The position numbers and the translations under genes are program-made. Under the pieces are notes generated by a model. That model saw only the letters and a list, made by a program, of their open reading frames with translations. It did not search any database and had not been told where the DNA came from. A stretch of 9,343 bases of DNA, from assembly GCA_946482495.1 (NCBI GenBank), contig CAMLRV010000079.1, positions 1 through 9,343 of the forward strand. Direction: 5' to 3'. Source of the stretch: an uncultured Flavobacteriia bacterium. GTDB taxonomy: Bacteria; Bacteroidota; Bacteroidia; Flavobacteriales; Flavobacteriaceae. Shown in pieces: positions 5,710 to 9,343 of the stretch. The number at the start of each line of letters is the position of its first letter. The first letter of the stretch is position 1.

Positions 5710-7710
5710 ATGAAAAAAATAATTTTAGCCTTAATTTTTCCAATTCTAACATTTGCACAAAAGTATGAATTAGGAGAAGTTACTACACAAGAATTAAGTC
5801 AAAAACAACACCCAACAGATACTTCAGCTGCGGCTGCCATTTTATTTAATAAAGGGAAAACCTTTTTTGAATTTGTGGAAAACAGTCATTTCAGATTAGT
5901 AACAGAAATTGAAGTAAAAATCAAAATCTATAAAAAAGACGGTTTAGATTGGGCTAATAAAGAAATTGCATATTACATTGGTGGAGACACAGATGAAAGT
6001 GTAATTATTAATAAAGCTATAACATATAATTTAGTTAACGGAAAAATTGAAAAAACTAAATTAAACGGGGATGGTGAATTTAAAGAGAATGTAAATAAAT
6101 TTTGGGCCTCTAAAAAAATTACTATGCCGAATGTAAAAGAAGGTTCTATTATTGAATATAAATACACTATTAGATCACCTTATTTTTCTAATTTACAAGA
6201 TTGGAAATTTCAACACACTATTCCGGTTGATTATTCTGAATACCAAACTATAATTCCTGAATATTATAGTTATAATTATTATAGTAGAGGGTTTATTAAA
6301 TTGAACACAAAAAAAGAGGCAAAATACAGAACTTTAGATATTTTAGACAATACGGCTTATTCTAAAAGAGCTGGGTCTGGTGCAACAAGAAGCGTTGATA
6401 GAATAGGGTTGAATGAAAATATCACAACTATTTATGCACAAAATATTCCAGCATTTATTGAAGAAGATTATACCAATAATATTGAAAATTATCTTTCTAG
6501 TATTCAATATCAATTGGCTTCAACACAATATCCAAATGAATTAGCAAAAGTATTTTCAGAAACTTGGGAAGATGTGGCGAAACACATTAACGAAAATGGA
6601 AATTTTGGAAGTGAATTAAAGAAAGATAATTATTATGAAAGTGATTATGTTAATCTTGTAAGTGGAAAAAATTTAACATTTCATGATAAAATTAAAGTGA
6701 TTTACGACTTTGTTAAAAACCATTACAAATGGAATGAAATGTCTGGAATTTATACTGACGTTGGTGTAAACAAAGCTTATAAAGACAGAATTGGTAACGT
6801 GGCAGAAATTAATTTTACTTTAATTTCCATGCTTCGTAAAGCAGGTATTACTGCAAACCCTATTTTGTTAGCAACACGTAGCCAACCAATCAATTTGTTC
6901 CCATCAACAACGGCATTTAATTATGTAATTTGTGGAGTTGAAATTGGCGACAAAACAATTTTCTTAGATGCAACGGATAAATTTTTAAAGCCAGATGTAT
7001 TACCAACTAGAGCATTAAACTACATTGGAAGATTAGTAAGAGAAAATAGTACTTCTGAAGAAATAGATTTATCGCCTAAAGCGCATTCTAAAAATTCAGT
7101 AATGATTTTAGCTTCTATTGAAGATCAAGCAATTAAAGGAAATATTAAAGAAACTTTAACCGAAAATAGAGCGTATAATTTTAGAAATAAAAACAGCAAT
7201 ATTACAGAGGAATCTTATTTAGAGAATATTGAAAAAAGTATGTCAGGTTTTGAAATTACCGACTACAAAATTGAAAATAAAACGAATGCAGATGAAAGTT
7301 TAAAAGAAGATTACAATTTTATTAATTCAAATGCAGTTGAGGTAATTAATGATAAGTTATTCTTTAAACCATTACTATTTTTTGGAATGGATGAAAACCC
7401 TTTCAAACAAGATAAGAGAGATTATCCAATCGATTTTAGATTCCCAACTCATGATAGCTACACCATTACATATAATTTGCCAGCAGGATATGTGGTAGAA
7501 TCAATGCCAGCTAAAATGAATATTGCAACAGCTGATAATTTAGCAACCTTTTCTTTCATTACTGGAAATTCTGGAAATAAAGTACAAATTGTGTCTAATT
7601 TTTATATCAATTCGTCTTTAGTTTCATCTGATTATTATGATTCTTTAAAAGAATTTTTTAATCAAGTATATTTAAAAATGAACGAAAAAATTGTATTAAA
7701 AAAACAATAG
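5710..7710 (+). CDS. Exported DUF3857 / transglutaminase-fold protein, catalytic Cys and His lost
   Basis: A predicted exported protein of 666 residues, a second DUF3857 family member and a distant paralogue of its upstream neighbour. The signal peptide MKKIILALIFPILTFA is probably cleaved before Q17. DUF3857 spans roughly 60-250, including EGSIIEYKYTIRSP (144-157). The transglutaminase-like core lies at about 325-425, but the nucleophile position holds V364 (IGNVAEINF) and the histidine position holds Y405 (FNYVICGV); only D420 (FLDATD) remains. The C-terminal part (about 480-660) is beta-rich. The fold is therefore likely kept while hydrolase or transferase chemistry is lost, which suggests a binding or scaffolding role (inference). 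The frame is intact with no sign of decay, so it is not a pseudogene. It ends one base before the next gene. Confidence 0.87.
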   Translation: MKKIILALIFPILTFAQKYELGEVTTQELSQKQHPTDTSAAAAILFNKGKTFFEFVENSHFRLVTEIEVKIKIYKKDGLDWANKEIAYYIGGDTDESVIINKAITYNLVNGKIEKTKLNGDGEFKENVNKFWASKKITMPNVKEGSIIEYKYTIRSPYFSNLQDWKFQHTIPVDYSEYQTIIPEYYSYNYYSRGFIKLNTKKEAKYRTLDILDNTAYSKRAGSGATRSVDRIGLNENITTIYAQNIPAFIEEDYTNNIENYLSSIQYQLASTQYPNELAKVFSETWEDVAKHINENGNFGSELKKDNYYESDYVNLVSGKNLTFHDKIKVIYDFVKNHYKWNEMSGIYTDVGVNKAYKDRIGNVAEINFTLISMLRKAGITANPILLATRSQPINLFPSTTAFNYVICGVEIGDKTIFLDATDKFLKPDVLPTRALNYIGRLVRENSTSEEIDLSPKAHSKNSVMILASIEDQAIKGNIKETLTENRAYNFRNKNSNITEESYLENIEKSMSGFEITDYKIENKTNADESLKEDYNFINSNAVEVINDKLFFKPLLFFGMDENPFKQDKRDYPIDFRFPTHDSYTITYNLPAGYVVESMPAKMNIATADNLATFSFITGNSGNKVQIVSNFYINSSLVSSDYYDSLKEFFNQVYLKMNEKIVLKKQ

Positions 7711-7711
7711 T

Positions 7712-7897
7712 ATGGCAAATTTTAATTTAAAAAAATTCGTAATCAACATACTAATCTATGCTGCTATTTTTGCAATTTTAATGAATTTCATGGAATATCA
7801 TAATTGGCAAAAATCTATAACTGCAGGTTTATTTTATGGATTTTTTATGGCCATCTTTAATTCATTTATCTTACCGAAATTAACTAAAAAGAAATAA
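7712..7897 (+). CDS. Small two-helix inner membrane protein of unknown function
   Basis: I do not recognise the family. The 61-residue product starts with a short Lys-containing cytosolic segment (MANFNLKK). It has hydrophobic helices at about 9-26 and 37-55, separated by a short loop containing MEYHNWQKS, and ends in a basic tail (KLTKKK). The positive charges at both ends suggest that N- and C-termini both face the cytoplasm. No signal peptide cleavage site or catalytic motif is visible. It is likely to be a real gene because it begins one base after the upstream TAG and ends three bases before the MazG-type gene, and its composition is clearly that of a membrane protein. Its link to the two exported DUF3857 proteins rests on position only. 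Confidence 0.75.
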   Translation: MANFNLKKFVINILIYAAIFAILMNFMEYHNWQKSITAGLFYGFFMAIFNSFILPKLTKKK

Positions 7898-7900
7898 AAA

Positions 7901-8227
7901 ATGGACATTCAAAATGCACAATTAGACGTTGATAATTGGATTAAAAATCATGGTGTTCGTTATTTTAACGAATTAACAAATATGGCGCAACTTACAGAAG
8001 AAGTAGGTGAAGTAGCTCGAATCATCGCACGTCGTTATGGAGAACAATCTGAAAAAGAATCAGATAAAAATAAAGATTTAGGTGAAGAATTGGCTGATGT
8101 GGTTTTTGTAGTTTTATGTTTGGCCAATCAAACAGGAATAAATTTGCAAGAAGCTTTTGATAAAAAACTAAATTTAAAATCGGAAAGAGATAAAGATCGC
8201 CATAAAAATAACGAAAAATTGAAATAA
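7901..8227 (+). CDS. MazG-like nucleotide pyrophosphohydrolase
   Basis: A small all-alpha NTP pyrophosphohydrolase of the MazG superfamily, which hydrolyses (d)NTPs to monophosphate and pyrophosphate, usually as house-cleaning of the nucleotide pool. The 108-residue single-domain form carries the metal-binding signature EExxE (E33, E34, E37 in LTEEVGEVAR), followed after a charged loop (47-59) by ExxD (E63, D66 in EELADVVF). It lacks the second domain of full-length MazG, so it belongs to the short, dimer- or tetramer-forming group; the preferred nucleotide cannot be inferred. The ATG at 7901 lies three bases after the preceding stop, in an A-rich context with no Shine-Dalgarno sequence. The C-terminus is Lys/Asp-rich. 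The next gene starts two bases after its stop. Confidence 0.93.
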   Translation: MDIQNAQLDVDNWIKNHGVRYFNELTNMAQLTEEVGEVARIIARRYGEQSEKESDKNKDLGEELADVVFVVLCLANQTGINLQEAFDKKLNLKSERDKDRHKNNEKLK

Positions 8228-8229
8228 CC

Positions 8230-8556
8230 TTGAACTGGATTTTATTAATAATTGCAGGTTTATTCGAAGTAGGCTTTGCTACTTGTTTAGGGAAAGCTAA
8301 AGAAACTTCGGGAAATACTTCTTTGTTTTGGTATGGTGGATTTTTAATTTGCTTAACTATTAGTATGGTTTTGCTGGTTAGAGCCACTAAAGAATTACCC
8401 ATCGGAACTGCTTATGCGGTTTGGACAGGTATTGGAGCAATTGGTAGTGCAATTATTGGAATCTTAGTGTTTAATGAACCTGCAACTTTTTGGAGAATAT
8501 TTTTTATGTTCACCTTAATTGCTTCCATAATAGGTTTAAAATTTGTTTCTCACTGA
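8230..8556 (+). CDS. sugE: SMR-family small multidrug/guanidinium exporter, SugE/Gdx-like (TTG start)
   Basis: A four-helix inner membrane transporter (108 residues) of the small multidrug resistance family, which works as a dual-topology dimer exchanging cationic substrates for protons. Helices are at about 3-22, 33-50, 58-80 and 86-104. The essential E13 lies in GLFEVGFATCLGKA, and the SugE/Gdx-like block PIGTAYAVWTGIGAIGSA (57-74) and terminus GLKFVSH are present. S45, Y62 and W65 match substrate-site residues of SugE/Gdx, whereas the Trp three residues after the Glu in E. coli SugE is F16. Guanidinium export is therefore plausible but not certain; quaternary ammonium export is the alternative. 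The start is TTG at 8230: the family's MNWIL-like N-terminus begins exactly there, and the first in-frame ATG (residue 47) would remove helix 1. It shares one base with aroA (TGATG). Confidence 0.9.
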   Translation: MNWILLIIAGLFEVGFATCLGKAKETSGNTSLFWYGGFLICLTISMVLLVRATKELPIGTAYAVWTGIGAIGSAIIGILVFNEPATFWRIFFMFTLIASIIGLKFVSH

Positions 8557-9343
8557 TGAATTTACACATACAAAAATCTCAAATCTCAAATCTTCAATCC
8601 CAAATTAAAATTACGGGTTCTAAATCGGAAACCAATAGATTATTATTGTTACAAGCTTTGTATCCGCATTTAGTTTTAGAAAACTCATCTAATTCAGATG
8701 ATTCGGAAGTGATGTCAGAGATTTTAAAAAAGTTCCAATTACCAACTTCCAGCTCCTTGCTTTTCGACATTCATCATGCCGGTACTGCTATGCGATTTCT
8801 TACGGCATTTTTCGCTATTCAAGAAGGAAATGAAGTGGTTTTGACGGGTTCTTCTCGAATGAAAGAAAGACCCATTCAAATTTTAGTGGAAGCATTAAAT
8901 CAATTAGGCGCACAGATTTCGTATTTAGAAAAAGAAGGTTTTCCTCCAATTAAAATCAAAGGTAAAAAACTAACTAAAAATAAAATTTCGTTGCCAGCAA
9001 ATGTAAGTAGTCAATATATTTCTGCATTATTATTAATTGCTCCGAAGTTAGAAAATGGTTTGGAATTGACCTTAGATGGAGAAATTACATCAGTTCCATA
9101 CATCAAAATGACTTTAGCTTTGTTAAATGAAATTGGTGTTGAAACTTCATTTAGTAATAATATAATTGCTGTCACATCGAGTAGTGTCTATATACCATCA
9201 AAAAAAGTAACTGTTGAAAGTGATTGGTCGTCAGCTTCTTATTGGTATTCCATTGTAGCGTTATCAGAAATTGGAACTCAAATTGTATTGTCTAGCTATA
9301 AAGAAAATAGTTTGCAAGGTGATGCCGTTTTAGCTGAAATTTA
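8556..9343 (+). CDS. aroA: 3-phosphoshikimate 1-carboxyvinyltransferase (EPSP synthase), partial, 3' end outside window
   Basis: Transfers the enolpyruvyl group of PEP to shikimate 3-phosphate, the sixth step of the shikimate pathway. The frame is open to the window end; 262 codons are visible of the roughly 400-430 expected. Motifs: GSKSETNR (21-28; K23, S24 and R28 equal K22, S23 and R27 of E. coli), HAGTAMRFLTAF (74-85), MKERP (102-106, R105), SSQYISALLL (151-160), SVPYIKMT (179-186), SDWSSASYW (222-230) and QGDAVLAEI (254-262). The usual NAGTAMRP motif reads H74-AGTAMR-F81 here, a divergent form. The ATG at 8556 overlaps the transporter TGA by one base, which suggests translational coupling. 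Residues 1-18 are a short Gln/Ser-rich lead encoded by seven-base repeats. The gene complements the DAHP synthase gene at the other end of the window. Confidence 0.95.
   Translation, partial: MNLHIQKSQISNLQSQIKITGSKSETNRLLLLQALYPHLVLENSSNSDDSEVMSEILKKFQLPTSSSLLFDIHHAGTAMRFLTAFFAIQEGNEVVLTGSSRMKERPIQILVEALNQLGAQISYLEKEGFPPIKIKGKKLTKNKISLPANVSSQYISALLLIAPKLENGLELTLDGEITSVPYIKMTLALLNEIGVETSFSNNIIAVTSSSVYIPSKKVTVESDWSSASYWYSIVALSEIGTQIVLSSYKENSLQGDAVLAEI
8574..8606 (+). repeat. Heptamer micro-tandem repeat in the aroA 5' coding end
   Basis: Units AAATCTC, AAATCTC, AAATCTT and CAATCCC are followed by AAATT: about four and a half seven-base copies, the first two identical and the rest degenerate. 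The period is not a multiple of three, so the repeat is not a protein repeat; it encodes the Gln/Ser-rich residues 7-17 of AroA just before the GSKS motif. Confidence 0.6.

Noticed and set aside
6250..6295. Repetitive TATTATAG/TTATAATTATTATAG stretch
   Set aside because: It is the codon output of a Tyr/Asn/Ser-rich segment (EYYSYNYYSRG) in AT-rich DNA, not a distinct repeat element.
5710..7710. Second DUF3857 gene as a pseudogene because catalytic residues are missing
   Set aside because: The frame is full length with a signal peptide, an intact C-terminal domain and tight junctions; substitution without decay suggests a functional non-enzyme.
8022..8402. 126-codon minus-strand reading frame
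   Set aside because: It lies across the MazG-like gene and the transporter, both with clear family motifs, and its translation has no recognisable protein character.
1..9343. Defence system, prophage, insertion sequence, CRISPR array, tRNA or rRNA
   Set aside because: Every region is accounted for by conserved housekeeping or exported-protein genes; no transposase, direct-repeat array or RNA gene was seen on either strand.

Overview
The window reads as a chromosomal housekeeping stretch of a Bacteroidetes bacterium, most likely a member of Flavobacteriaceae close to Flavobacterium. The pointers are the AT-rich sequence, the absence of Shine-Dalgarno sequences before most starts, two perfect matches to the Bacteroidetes -7 promoter motif TAnnTTTG, a fused DAHP synthase/chorismate mutase typical of this phylum, and the two DUF3857/transglutaminase-fold exported proteins. 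This assignment is inference from protein and motif character; no search was run.

Layout: all ten genes lie on the plus strand and are closely packed. (1) Positions 1-2245 hold aromatic amino acid metabolism: the 3' part of a PLP-dependent aminotransferase that is open at the left edge, then a bifunctional DAHP synthase/chorismate mutase. (2) Positions 2311-3810 hold two translation-related genes, rsgA (ribosome assembly GTPase) and dtd (D-aminoacyl-tRNA deacylase). They are separated by a strong imperfect palindrome that looks like a dispersed REP-like element. (3) Positions 3812-7897 hold two exported DUF3857/transglutaminase-like proteins and a 61-residue two-helix membrane protein. The first exported protein keeps a Cys-His-acid triad; the second has lost the Cys and His. 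(4) Positions 7901-9343 hold a MazG-type pyrophosphohydrolase, a small SMR-family transporter with a TTG start, and the first 262 codons of aroA (EPSP synthase), which is open at the right edge and missed by simple closed-ORF listing.

From dtd onward the junctions are so tight (one base, 14 bases, one base, three bases, two bases, then a one-base overlap) that dtd through aroA is probably one transcript. The larger gaps before DAHP synthase (30 bases), rsgA (65 bases) and dtd (66 bases) carry the only promoter-like motifs and hairpins seen. The shikimate/aromatic pathway brackets the segment: DAHP synthase makes its first intermediate, aroA acts near its end, chorismate mutase starts the Phe/Tyr branch, and the aminotransferase may complete it.

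There is no gene-free stretch longer than 300 bases. No RNA gene, CRISPR array, insertion sequence or defence system was seen. I do not find a clear undescribed system. The most intriguing items are the active/pseudo-transglutaminase pair with its small membrane-protein neighbour, the palindrome between rsgA and dtd, and seven-base micro-repeats at the starts of rsgA and aroA.
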